DNA of 44,136 nucleotides, from positions 1-44,136 of the IMG/VR virus record IMGVR_UViG_3300005613_000122. The stretch is one strand, 5' to 3'. The notes beneath the pieces are model-generated. The model was not told the origin of the DNA. It made no database searches and was given only the letters and a program-made list of their open reading frames with translations. Positions 31,128 to 38,352 of the stretch are shown in pieces. How positions within the stretch are numbered: position 1 is the stretch's first letter; every line of letters begins with the position of its first letter. Source of the DNA: a virus. The position numbers and the translations under genes are program-made.

Positions 31128-32247
31128 AAAGGCTTAGTTGTATATCTTTAGATACATTTTCATCTACACTACAAAATAACTTCTCTATAACTTTATTTGT
31201 AGTAGTTGCACTTAAAGAGCTAGTATGTTCAATCTCTAATACACAAGGCAAGTGACACTCATAACTACTAATATACACTTTAAAGCCCTTATCTATTAAT
31301 GTATCTACCCATTTATAAAACTCTTTATGATTAATATCTTTTTCATATTTACCTGTGTTTTCATAAGGTGGGTCTAAATAAATTATAGTTTCGTTTGGTG
31401 GTGTTGTGAATTGTACTTGTTCATATGATTGGTTTGTTATGTTTAGGTTTATGTTTGCTAAATCTATTAGACAATTTAATCTTTCAAAGTGTTGCAACCT
31501 TTCAAAATGCTCTGGTATATTGCTATTGTTTTTTGATATTTTTAAATATTTATCTAATCTTTGTAAAATATCCTCATCAAACAAAGCATTATTATCTAAA
31601 CTAATATTAGTATCAAACTTATCATTAATGGCTTTTAAACTATCCTCACATTTATTTATAATAACATTATGCAAAAGCTTTTTATCAGCTTCTGTATCTT
31701 TGCCATAAATATAATCCTTTTGATTATTCCCAAAACTCCAAACAACTTTACACAGTCCACCTAAAAAATCATCTTTATCTTTATTATCTAAAAATGTTTG
31801 TCTATCTATGAATTGATAATATTTATCTGTAATGCCATTATCTCTAATGTCTTTTAAAAGTGATACTACACCACCATTAAACTCATTGTAAAATACTTTT
31901 TTAATTTGATGTTTTTGTATAGCTTCAAAGCTTATAGCTCCACCACCTCCAAATACATCATAGAAATATTTAACATCTTTATTTTTCTTTAGTATATAGT
32001 TTACTATTTCATTTGCGATTTTTCTTTTGCTACCCATATACGGAAGCCCTAACTGTGGTTTATATTTCATTTTATCCTCTATTTGTATCATATTATCATT
32101 TCTAATAATAGACTTTTTATCAATACCAAATTTAAACCAACCATTTACAGTAGTTTTACATCTAGGTAAATCATAGTAAGTTGATACTCTTTTACCTTGC
32201 TTTATTAGTTGGAACTTTTTGTTTGTTTTTTTGTGTTGGTATATCAA
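31123..32247 (-). CDS. Dam-type DNA adenine methyltransferase with C-terminal QLSLF
   Basis: D12-class N6-adenine methyltransferase, 374 residues. An N-terminal extension of about 65 residues precedes the SAM motif LPYMGSKRKIANEI (69-82) and VFGGGGAISFEA (98-109). Catalytic motif IV is YLDPPYENTG (290-299, DPPY). Start is TTG 32247, overlapping the upstream methyltransferase stop (TTGA), so the two enzymes are made together. The last five residues are QLSLF, an exact match to the bacterial beta-clamp binding consensus QL(S/D)LF. No restriction enzyme is encoded nearby, so it is a protective or regulatory methylase. Confidence 0.92.
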   Translation of the reverse strand: MIYQHKKTNKKFQLIKQGKRVSTYYDLPRCKTTVNGWFKFGIDKKSIIRNDNMIQIEDKMKYKPQLGLPYMGSKRKIANEIVNYILKKNKDVKYFYDVFGGGGAISFEAIQKHQIKKVFYNEFNGGVVSLLKDIRDNGITDKYYQFIDRQTFLDNKDKDDFLGGLCKVVWSFGNNQKDYIYGKDTEADKKLLHNVIINKCEDSLKAINDKFDTNISLDNNALFDEDILQRLDKYLKISKNNSNIPEHFERLQHFERLNCLIDLANINLNITNQSYEQVQFTTPPNETIIYLDPPYENTGKYEKDINHKEFYKWVDTLIDKGFKVYISSYECHLPCVLEIEHTSSLSATTTNKVIEKLFCSVDENVSKDIQLSLF

Positions 32248-33077
32248 AATAGGCTCATTTGCTTGTGTAACTCTTCACTAAATAACCCAACATTGCAATC
32301 TAAAGCGTCCTTATGTTCTTTAATTCTTTTAGTGGCTTTATCAAAATAATCTTTATCCATTTCAAAACCTATATAATTTCTTTTAGTGTTTAAACACGCT
32401 ATTGCAGTTGTTCCTGAACCCATACAATTATCTAGGACTGTTTCATTTTCGTTTGTGTAGGTTTTTATTAGATATTCAAAGAGTGGGACGGGTTTTTGGG
32501 TTGGATGGATATTGTCATTATTACCTCTTGCAAAATCAAGTATATTTGTTGGGTAATCTTCATATTCAACATCTCTTTGAGAAGTGTGAGATGGTCTTGC
32601 CCCTATAACTCCGTCTTTTTTATCAGAGAATGGCTTAGGTCTTTTATGTATTTTATTTACTTTTGTTAGATTTTGTGGATTGTAAACCATTCTATTATCT
32701 TTTAGTAACGATTTATGTCCCATTGATGCTTTTGAAAATACACTTATATTCTCACTTCTTTTTAGTGGCATATTTTTAGCGTGTATAAAACCTGCAGATG
32801 TTGATTTTAACCATATCCAATCATATTTAAATAGTTCTATTTGACTGGCTCTTAATGATGTACTAAATGGTTCTGAACCAAACAGTACAATCGCCCCATT
32901 ATCCTTAATAACTCTCTTATATTGCTCCCACAAAGGTTCAAAAGGGACAACTGAGTCCCACGCTGAATCAATAGTACCATAAGGTAAATCACAAAGTATC
33001 ATATCAACACTTTTATCTTCTATATCTTGCATACCTATTAAACAATCCATATTATATACTTTATTTAATTCTAGCAT
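32244..33077 (-). CDS. N6-adenine/N4-cytosine DNA methyltransferase (class beta) with C-terminal QMSLF
   Basis: 277 residues with motifs in the beta-class order. Catalytic CDLPYGT (29-35; DLPY rather than DPPY) comes first, then a recognition region (about 100-180). HPTQKPVPLFEYLI (191-204) and the SAM-binding DNCMGSGTTAIACL (216-229) follow. A DLPY motif is compatible with adenine or N4-cytosine methylation. The C-terminus is HKQMSLF, again a clamp-binding-like peptide. The gene is coupled to the Dam-type gene and overlaps the upstream membrane protein gene by 17 bases. Confidence 0.93.
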   Translation of the reverse strand: MLELNKVYNMDCLIGMQDIEDKSVDMILCDLPYGTIDSAWDSVVPFEPLWEQYKRVIKDNGAIVLFGSEPFSTSLRASQIELFKYDWIWLKSTSAGFIHAKNMPLKRSENISVFSKASMGHKSLLKDNRMVYNPQNLTKVNKIHKRPKPFSDKKDGVIGARPSHTSQRDVEYEDYPTNILDFARGNNDNIHPTQKPVPLFEYLIKTYTNENETVLDNCMGSGTTAIACLNTKRNYIGFEMDKDYFDKATKRIKEHKDALDCNVGLFSEELHKQMSLF

Positions 33078-33273
33078 TAAAAATTCTCCTAATTATAAAG
33101 TTACGCCCTATACTAACAACAGTAAAAATAAGCGTAACTTGTAAACTATCAAACATTGATAACTGCATACCATAAACACTATTAAGTATCAAAAGTGTTA
33201 TGTAGCTTATAATAAAGCCTGCTAAGGTATTGATGTTAGCTTCGATAAATGATTGTTTTTTGGTTTGTTTCAA
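33061..33273 (-). CDS. Conserved small phage membrane protein, 70 aa
   Basis: Layout KKQSFIEANINTLAGFIISY, membrane segment, SMFDSLQVTLIFTVVSIGRN, then RRIFN. It matches a very widespread family of short phage/prophage proteins with two membrane segments and the F-T-x2-S-x2-R-x5-RR-x-FN end (function unknown; I recall it as DUF7220 but cannot confirm). Start overlaps the upstream stop by 4 bases. Confidence 0.7.
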   Translation of the reverse strand: MKQTKKQSFIEANINTLAGFIISYITLLILNSVYGMQLSMFDSLQVTLIFTVVSIGRNFIIRRIFNARIK

Positions 33274-33443
33274 AACTCCATCCTTTCACTATCATCATCT
33301 TCAACCTCAAACAATTCATTATCATTTATTGGATAATAATTTTCACATTTATAATCATCTTCAACCTTATCTGCATAATCTTCACTAATTGGATTTACAC
33401 AAATATTATTAGCATTCCACCTACAATCCTTACAACTCCTCAC
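33270..33443 (-). CDS. Small Cys-rich protein, 57 aa
   Basis: I prefer GTG 33443, which has GGGGAGG 6 bases upstream; ATG 33458 is the alternative (62 residues). N-terminal CKDCRW, then CVNP, and later CENYYP give a C-x2-C-x8-C-xn-C pattern, so a zinc-binding fold is likely. The C-terminus is strongly acidic (EVEDDDSERMEF). Confidence 0.58.
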   Translation of the reverse strand: MRSCKDCRWNANNICVNPISEDYADKVEDDYKCENYYPINDNELFEVEDDDSERMEF

Positions 33444-33597
33444 CTTTAACCTCCCCATTTTCTACTAAACTGCTTTTATTTATAAACTGCCCTTGGTATT
33501 TTAAATCCAAATCAATTAAAGCTCTCTGTCTTATTTCAAAAGGTGCTGAGCTTGTCATAATATTTTCTCTTTTTTGTTCGTATTCTTTTTTAGTCAC
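33430..33597 (-). CDS. Small hypothetical protein, 55 aa
   Basis: GTG 33597 overlaps the upstream stop (GTGA) with a TTAGGAGCGAGAA site before it, and ends at TAA 33430. The protein is charged and helical (TKKEYEQKRENIM; FEIRQRALIDLDLKYQGQFI). Its overlap with both neighbours supports it. No family recognised. Confidence 0.55.
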   Translation of the reverse strand: MTKKEYEQKRENIMTSSAPFEIRQRALIDLDLKYQGQFINKSSLVENGEVKGEEL

Positions 33598-33848
33598 TTC
33601 TCGCTCCTAACAACCGTAAATTCATAATCATATTTATTAAAATCAAAACCATCTAACATATTAACTGCTTCCACATAATAGTTGCAATGTTGTTCAGTAT
33701 GCGTATGATATTCCATATGATTTAAAACCTCTTGTAGAGTAATAGCTATATCTTCACATTGTTTTTTTAAGATAATATCATCTGTTTTATATGATAACTG
33801 TTTTAATGTAGCTAACTCGTTTATCATTTTATCTTTTAGTATTTTCAT
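33594..33848 (-). CDS. Hypothetical helical protein, 84 aa
   Basis: An all-helical protein with a His-rich middle (NHMEYHTHTEQHCNYYVEAV, about 38-57) that could bind metal. Four-base overlaps on both sides join it to the coupled early gene chain. Function unknown. Confidence 0.55.
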   Translation of the reverse strand: MKILKDKMINELATLKQLSYKTDDIILKKQCEDIAITLQEVLNHMEYHTHTEQHCNYYVEAVNMLDGFDFNKYDYEFTVVRSEK

Positions 33849-34396
33849 AATCTATCCACCAATTTATTAAATATTTTAATTGTATTATAATACAGCTCTT
33901 TATCTATATCTTCAATTTCCATTAGCATTTCAGAAGTATTAATATGACTAAATTTAACTCTTAGACTCAAATCTCTTTCAATATTAAGCATATAATCTAA
34001 AGCACACACACTTAAAGCATTTGGACTGTAAAAGATAGTTTCAATATTGTCTTTATCTCTCATTTTAGGTGTACCATCTTCGTTTTTAATAGTTAATAAA
34101 TCTTCAAAATATAATTGAGTCTTTTTTAATTTAGCTGTTAATAAGTCAGCTTCCGCTTTTGGCACTTTTAAACATTTGTATTTAGTATAGTATCTTTCAA
34201 CATTAAATATAACTTTTTCAAACTCCACGCAGTCATTAAACTTTTTATGTGATATTTCATCAAAAGCCATTCGATTAAACCAGCTTAATAATGTGTTTAG
34301 TGTTGCGTTTTTATAAACTTGATTAACACCATTGTACCGTATATTGTTTTGTTGTTTTAATAGCTCTACTTGCTGATTTGTCATATTTATACTCAT
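33845..34396 (-). CDS. Hypothetical protein, 183 aa
   Basis: A mostly helical, charged protein with no motif that I recognise. Features: NNIRYNGVNQVYKNATLNTL near the N-terminus and a Leu-rich C-terminal helix (YNTIKIFNKLVDRL). It overlaps its neighbours by 4 bases each. Expressed with the 35319 promoter group. Confidence 0.58.
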   Translation of the reverse strand: MSINMTNQQVELLKQQNNIRYNGVNQVYKNATLNTLLSWFNRMAFDEISHKKFNDCVEFEKVIFNVERYYTKYKCLKVPKAEADLLTAKLKKTQLYFEDLLTIKNEDGTPKMRDKDNIETIFYSPNALSVCALDYMLNIERDLSLRVKFSHINTSEMLMEIEDIDKELYYNTIKIFNKLVDRL

Positions 34397-34911
34397 TTAT
34401 CTCTCCTTACTTTACCTAAAAGTACATAATCATCCATTGATGGAGGTATGTTTGTATTGTGTAGTTTGTTGTGCTGTAATACTAAATCTTTATAATATCT
34501 AAAAAATTCATCACTAGTATTTCCATATAATTGTTTTCTTGTATCCATTACACAATGGTCTAAATCTGTAACTATTACACTTAAACACTCGCCATAAAAT
34601 CTGCTTTGATGCGGTTGCATTTGGTCTGCCGGACGCCATATTGCTTCTTTATAAGGACAATCATCTCTGTAATATACTTTATTGAAGCTATATCTTATTT
34701 TATTTTTATGGGCATCAGCAAACTCTTCACCAATATAGAAGCTTTGTCCTTTTTTTAGTGGTGACCAATATAATATAAACTCATCTACATCAAGTATACT
34801 AAAATTCTTTATTGTTATTCCGATTATAGGTACAATAATATACTCAACTTCACCAACTTTTAAATCTAAAAGTCTATCTTTTGTTATTTGTGGTAACTGT
34901 ATATTTTTCAC
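34393..34911 (-). CDS. ASCH-like phage protein
   Basis: 172 residues from GTG 34911, chosen because it overlaps the upstream stop (GTGA) and has AGGGG before it. The in-frame ATG 34935 lies inside the upstream frame. The order LKKGQSFYIGEEFAD, EAIWRPADQMQPHQSRFYGE, CLSVIVTDL resembles the G-D-x-L-W-V-R-E-x-W/W-R-P-x-x-x-M-P-R-x-x-S-R segment of common phage ASCH-like proteins, which may bind RNA or nucleotides. Function in phages is not known. Confidence 0.58.
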   Translation of the reverse strand: MKNIQLPQITKDRLLDLKVGEVEYIIVPIIGITIKNFSILDVDEFILYWSPLKKGQSFYIGEEFADAHKNKIRYSFNKVYYRDDCPYKEAIWRPADQMQPHQSRFYGECLSVIVTDLDHCVMDTRKQLYGNTSDEFFRYYKDLVLQHNKLHNTNIPPSMDDYVLLGKVRRDK

Positions 34912-35021
34912 AACCGCACCCCTAAAAAACCACATACTCTGCTTAATAAAAAGCCTTTAGTACCGTTCGTTTCGTATTGGTTAATCTCTTGGATTAGTTG
35001 GTTTCTTAGTTGTTGTATCAT
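34908..35021 (-). CDS. Tiny coupled protein, 37 aa
   Basis: ATG 35021 overlaps the upstream stop (ATGA), has GAGGAAC just before it, and its own TGA overlaps the next start (GTGA). The double 4-base coupling is the main support. The product is a short basic helix plus a hydrophobic tail (GFLLSRVCGFLGVRL), possibly membrane-associated. Confidence 0.5.
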   Translation of the reverse strand: MIQQLRNQLIQEINQYETNGTKGFLLSRVCGFLGVRL

Positions 35022-35173
35022 TTTAGTTCCTCAATAATTTCTTCTATCCCATATCCGTCTTTAGCGTCAATTAAATCAAGTATATCTTTCATCCCCTCTT
35101 CATACTGAGATAAATCATCATTATCATACTTTTTATAAAGTAATTTTAATAATATTTTTATTTGTTGTTCCAT
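35018..35173 (-). CDS. Small acidic helical protein, 51 aa
   Basis: First gene after the class A promoter at 35319-35297. I chose ATG 35173, with AGGAGAGAGAAA directly upstream; the in-frame ATG 35215 lies within a hairpin. The product MEQQIKILLKLLYKKYDNDD... is a helical acidic protein without known domain. The leader of about 115 bases holds an 8-bp inverted repeat. Confidence 0.55.
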   Translation of the reverse strand: MEQQIKILLKLLYKKYDNDDLSQYEEGMKDILDLIDAKDGYGIEEIIEELK

Positions 35174-35206
35174 TTTCTCTCTCCTTTTAATTTGTGTAAA
35201 CACATA

Positions 35207-35233
35207 GCAGTACACACTATCAAAATGTACTGC
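35207..35233. repeat. 8-bp inverted repeat in the leader
   Basis: GCAGTACA (35207-35214) and TGTACTGC (35226-35233), 11-base loop. Another smaller one, TGTGT-AA-ACACA (35193-35204), follows it in the direction of transcription. It lies between the promoter at 35319-35297 and the first start codon. Confidence 0.65.
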
Positions 35234-35296
35234 ATCTATTCACATCTACTATTAATACTGTTAAATGACCTTAGTCAAAACCTCTTTTGTAAGTGT

Positions 35297-35319
35297 ATTA
35301 TATACCTTTAGAGATTAAA
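35297..35319 (-). promoter_or_regulatory. Class A phage promoter
   Basis: Minus-strand TTTAATC (35319-35313), spacer TCTAAAGGTA, TATAAT (35302-35297). It overlaps the 3' end of the VRR-NUC gene and probably drives 35173 down to the two adenine-type methyltransferases. Confidence 0.72.
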
Positions 35320-35645
35320 TATCGCTTAAACTTATCAACACCATCGACACAACCGTAAGCTATAAAATAATCAAAATTCATAATTTCTAACTTATTCATA
35401 AACTCTTTTTGTACTTTAGATATTGTTCCGCCTTTTTTTCTTTTAAACTCTACAAATAAAGTTTTAGCATTTGGCATAAGGATAATTAAATCTGGACAGC
35501 CTGACATCAAACCCTCATCTTTTAATCTTTTAGCTTCAAATTTATTTCTATTCCCACCATTTGGGATACTAAATATAATATACTCTTTATAAGTGGCTCT
35601 AACCCACTTTACAAAGGCTTTTTGTTCTTGATGTTCTGATTCCAT
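35298..35645 (-). CDS. VRR-NUC domain nuclease
   Basis: 115 residues, a compact stand-alone VRR-NUC nuclease: KAFVKWVRATYKEYIIFSIPNGGNR, GLMSGCPDLIILMP with catalytic Asp about 55, and LFVEFKRKKGGTISKVQKEF with the E-x-K pair (about 67-69). Family members cut branched DNA or act as Holliday-junction-type nucleases. In phages they often accompany SSB/RecT or helicase genes, as here. It is a candidate nuclease partner for the recombinase, because no lambda-Exo or AddB-type exonuclease is seen. Confidence 0.88.
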   Translation of the reverse strand: MESEHQEQKAFVKWVRATYKEYIIFSIPNGGNRNKFEAKRLKDEGLMSGCPDLIILMPNAKTLFVEFKRKKGGTISKVQKEFMNKLEIMNFDYFIAYGCVDGVDKFKRYLISKGI

Positions 35646-36272
35646 TTATTTATACTTCCATATACTGTTTGTTTTTCTATCAGGCTTTCCACTTTTTAAA
35701 CTTCTTTCCATACTGAATCCATTTATTCTATATGCACTACTAAAAGATACATATTCTGCTAATAAATTACCATTTATATCAAATTGCAAAACAGGTTTAC
35801 ATATTGCTCCACTTTTATTTAATCCATTTAAGATATCATTATTTTGATGAAGTTGATTGTCTTTCCAAGTTCCTAATTGTATATTGTCTAATGAATATGA
35901 TTTGTAATCATCTTTTCTATCAACAGACGGCTTCATCCATTTGTCAAAATTTGACTTCACATAATTATCATATATTTCTTTATATCCATTATCGTATAAC
36001 CAGTCTTTTAACTCTTCTTTTGTATATGATGGTAAATCCATACCTCTTGCTTTACTGTTTGATTTTTGAGTCTTATATATAACTCTAATAACACCTTTTT
36101 CTGTTCTATCATATGAGTTTTCATTTTTTGATATAGTTTTTGGATTGTCTTTAGTGTCTTTTTTTGTACACTCTTTGCATTTGCCTAAGTATCCATCTAG
36201 CATTTGTTTATGTCTATAATATTCAGTAATTGGTTTATCAATTCTACATTTGAAACATTTTTTAATCTTCAT
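35646..36272 (-). CDS. HNH/NUMOD1 homing endonuclease-like protein
   Basis: 208 residues. N-terminal zinc ribbon CFKCRIDKPITEYY...GKCKEC (Cys 6, 9, 33, 36). The central KPSVDRKDDYKSYSLDNIQL (about 113-132), then WKDNQLHQNND, is an HNH-related segment (D-R-x-D...Y-x3-N). The C-terminal 45 residues are a NUMOD1-type DNA-binding domain (PVLQFDINGNLLAEYVSFSS...SIWKYK). It sits between the SSB-like and VRR-NUC genes and has its own promoter with an inverted repeat. The selfish element may borrow control from its neighbours. Confidence 0.82.
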   Translation of the reverse strand: MKIKKCFKCRIDKPITEYYRHKQMLDGYLGKCKECTKKDTKDNPKTISKNENSYDRTEKGVIRVIYKTQKSNSKARGMDLPSYTKEELKDWLYDNGYKEIYDNYVKSNFDKWMKPSVDRKDDYKSYSLDNIQLGTWKDNQLHQNNDILNGLNKSGAICKPVLQFDINGNLLAEYVSFSSAYRINGFSMERSLKSGKPDRKTNSIWKYK

Positions 36273-36281
36273 TTTTTCCCT

Positions 36282-36322
36282 TTCTAAAATGGTTTTTATT
36301 TTATTATTATACCATTTTAGAA
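36282..36322 (-). promoter_or_regulatory. 12-bp perfect inverted repeat enclosing a phage promoter
   Basis: TTCTAAAATGGT (36282-36293) and ACCATTTTAGAA (36311-36322), perfect arms with a 17-base spacer. On the minus strand the -10 TATAAT is 36311-36306 and the right arm is the spacer of a class A-like promoter (ATTAACT-N10-TATAAT). The arms therefore flank and overlap the -10, an operator-like layout in front of the HNH/NUMOD1 gene. Confidence 0.7.
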
Positions 36323-36357
36323 GTTAATCGTAGCTTGGGTATAGGTGCTACTCTACC

Positions 36358-36837
36358 TCAACTAAAAGGTATTTCGTCTGTATCCATATCAATAACAGGC
36401 ATATCCTCACTTGTTGGCTCTTCACCCCCTTTAAACTCAGGAATAGCATCTAACTTATCATTAAACTTACTATACTCATAAGACTTAATATCTGCATAGT
36501 TTTTACCATTGTATTCACGCATAGCAACAGTACCTATAACATATCTACCGACCCAGCTCTCAACATCATAATGCTCAGGGGATTTTAAAGCGATTTCTAA
36601 TTGTTTTAATTTCCATAGCATATTTTTAGCTAAAGAAAATCTTTCTATATGTGAGTAGATAACTTCTTTATTTTCAGGTTGAAATGCTTTAAAGTGCATT
36701 TTAAATTTTTCACTGCCCTCATCATTAAAACCATCTAATTCAATCTTTTCTATTTTAAAAATATAAGTTCCTGCTTTTTCTATATAAGATGCTGGTGGTG
36801 TTAGTTCCACATTTTTAGTATTTACGATTAATGCCAT
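36358..36837 (-). CDS. Phage SSB-like / DUF669-type protein with SSB-style acidic tail
   Basis: 159 residues. The body (VELTPPASYIEKAGTYIFKI; FKMHFKAFQPENKEVIYSHI; WVGRYVIGTVAM) fits the phage DUF669/SSB-like OB-fold family found with RecT. The C-terminus is IDMDTDEIPFS, like the DFDDDIPF tip by which bacterial SSB recruits partner proteins. It starts sharing one base with the upstream stop. Probably coats ssDNA during replication and annealing. Confidence 0.72.
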   Translation of the reverse strand: MALIVNTKNVELTPPASYIEKAGTYIFKIEKIELDGFNDEGSEKFKMHFKAFQPENKEVIYSHIERFSLAKNMLWKLKQLEIALKSPEHYDVESWVGRYVIGTVAMREYNGKNYADIKSYEYSKFNDKLDAIPEFKGGEEPTSEDMPVIDMDTDEIPFS

Positions 36838-36986
36838 TATATAATATCCTCTACTTTTGCTTTATTTATTAATTTATTAACTATCACTTGATTTGTAATA
36901 GTTAAACCTGTTGCTCTTTTATATTCAATTTTTAACTGCTTTAGCTTGTCAGTTGTTTGTTTAGTAATTTTAATAGCGTTACTCAT
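36837..36986 (-). CDS. Small RHH-like DNA-binding protein, 49 aa
   Basis: ATG 36986 to TAA 36837, overlapping the RecT gene end by 8 bases and the SSB-like start by one. A short strand (AIKITKQTTDKLKQLKIEYK) and two helices (ITNQVIVNKLINKA) match the ribbon-helix-helix (CopG/Arc) layout. A possible autoregulator of the recombination operon. Confidence 0.6.
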   Translation of the reverse strand: MSNAIKITKQTTDKLKQLKIEYKRATGLTITNQVIVNKLINKAKVEDII

Positions 36987-37665
36987 TTCCATTTTCAAAC
37001 TCCAATAACAATTCATCTAATTTATTATTTATTACATCTTCAATATTTTCATCATTTACATATTTTTCGTAAAACTCTTTCATCATGCCATTTGTCAATC
37101 CCCTTTTTCTTAATTTTGCTGCTAGTTCTGTTTTTAGCGTGTCTATATTTTTTGTTTCTATTATTTCGCAATCTTCTACTTGTTCTGCCTCTATTGGTAT
37201 ATCTTGGGCTTCGGTTTCACTCATAAAGCCATTTAAACATACTGGATATAAAGCCTTAACCCCATCTGTTATAACTCTTGCTCTCAACATATTTGATGGA
37301 TATTTTTTCCATACAGGATTACTGTCATAAAGCCCTGCAGTTTTTGCTTTTTTAATATCCCAACTTATAGTTAATTCTCCTCCTTGTGGATGTGAAAATT
37401 CGGCTTCGCAAATATTATCATCTGATTTTAAATATTTTATTTTTCCACCACTTTGTTGAAATCTACTTAAAACCTCTGTACTTTTTAAAGAGGGTTTCCC
37501 ATTTATTATATGATACTGTTGCATAGCGGTCATAGGGTGCTTGTTTTCAGCTTGTGCTAGTAACATTAATGTCATAGCTTGATTTTCATTTTTAAAGCCC
37601 ATAAGTCCACTCATTGTTACTGTTTTTGACATTTGTCTTACTTGGTCTATTGGTATTAGTTCCAT
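36979..37665 (-). CDS. recT: RecT-family single-strand annealing protein
   Basis: 228 residues. The N-terminal half has MTLMLLAQAENKHPMTAMQQ YHIINGKPSLKSTEVL (about 30-65), the signature of RecT proteins. The C-terminal NPVWKKYPSNMLRARVITDG VKALYP (about 115-140) and an acidic extension follow. It anneals ssDNA in phage recombination. Neighbours are Gp157 upstream and SSB-like downstream. No exonuclease lies next to it. Confidence 0.85.
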   Translation of the reverse strand: MELIPIDQVRQMSKTVTMSGLMGFKNENQAMTLMLLAQAENKHPMTAMQQYHIINGKPSLKSTEVLSRFQQSGGKIKYLKSDDNICEAEFSHPQGGELTISWDIKKAKTAGLYDSNPVWKKYPSNMLRARVITDGVKALYPVCLNGFMSETEAQDIPIEAEQVEDCEIIETKNIDTLKTELAAKLRKRGLTNGMMKEFYEKYVNDENIEDVINNKLDELLLEFENGNE

Positions 37666-38324
37666 TATCTTACTCCTAAATTTGTTCTTTCAATTATTTT
37701 TGCCCCGTCTATTGTTGCACCTTTTATCAATTCATATTCATCTAATAAAGTATTCAATGATAATCTTAAATCAAGTGCTTTATCTTTTAATTGCAACAAT
37801 ACTTGATCCTCAAATAATTCAGTAACGATATAAATATCTTCATCTTTTTTGTATTCAAATCCTATCTTTGGTGTTGAGTCCAATAAAGCTTTTTTAATCT
37901 TAGTCTTATCAGCTTCATACTTAATTTTAAGCCATTCACGACTTAACTCATTTTCATCAGCTTCAACACTTTTACTATTCATAGTATAAAAACTAAATTT
38001 ATCTGTTTTTATTTTACCGCCTGCTAAAGTTAAAGCTCCTAGCATTAATGATTTTAATACCTTTGTTTTGTTATCAAGTGCAACTGCTTTAGAAGTTAAT
38101 CTTTTTGCTTCTGCTCTTAACATATCAGCATTAGATTTATTTTGTTTAATAACATAATTACAACTATCTAATTTATTCGATAATTCATCTTCTATACTTT
38201 CAAATAAAGATGCTATTGCTTCATCTTCATTTATAACCTCACCTGTATCTTGGTTAAAAGATACATCATTCATTAAATCGTTTAATACTTGGTAGTTAAT
38301 ACCTATCTCAAATAAACTTGCCAT
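37665..38324 (-). CDS. Gp157-like (Siphovirus Gp157) protein
   Basis: 219 residues. N-terminal GVxNDED-type acidic half then a long coiled-coil (SNKLDSCNYVIKQNKSNADM LRAEAKRLTSKAVAL, about 50-85), KSLMLGALTLAGGKIKTDKF SFYT, and a C-terminal beta/alpha part. This matches the Sipho_Gp157 family that precedes RecT/SSB genes in many phages. Exact function is unsettled. It is the first gene after the 38375 promoter. Confidence 0.78.
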   Translation of the reverse strand: MASLFEIGINYQVLNDLMNDVSFNQDTGEVINEDEAIASLFESIEDELSNKLDSCNYVIKQNKSNADMLRAEAKRLTSKAVALDNKTKVLKSLMLGALTLAGGKIKTDKFSFYTMNSKSVEADENELSREWLKIKYEADKTKIKKALLDSTPKIGFEYKKDEDIYIVTELFEDQVLLQLKDKALDLRLSLNTLLDEYELIKGATIDGAKIIERTNLGVR

Positions 38325-38352
38325 TCACTCTCCTTTTTGTTGTTGTATAAGA

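Noticed and set aside
37665-38324. SLF motifs in the Gp157-like protein (MASLF and IASLF) as more clamp-binding peptides
   Set aside because: They are at the N-terminus and inside a helical region, lack the leading Gln, and do not match the C-terminal pattern seen in the methyltransferases.
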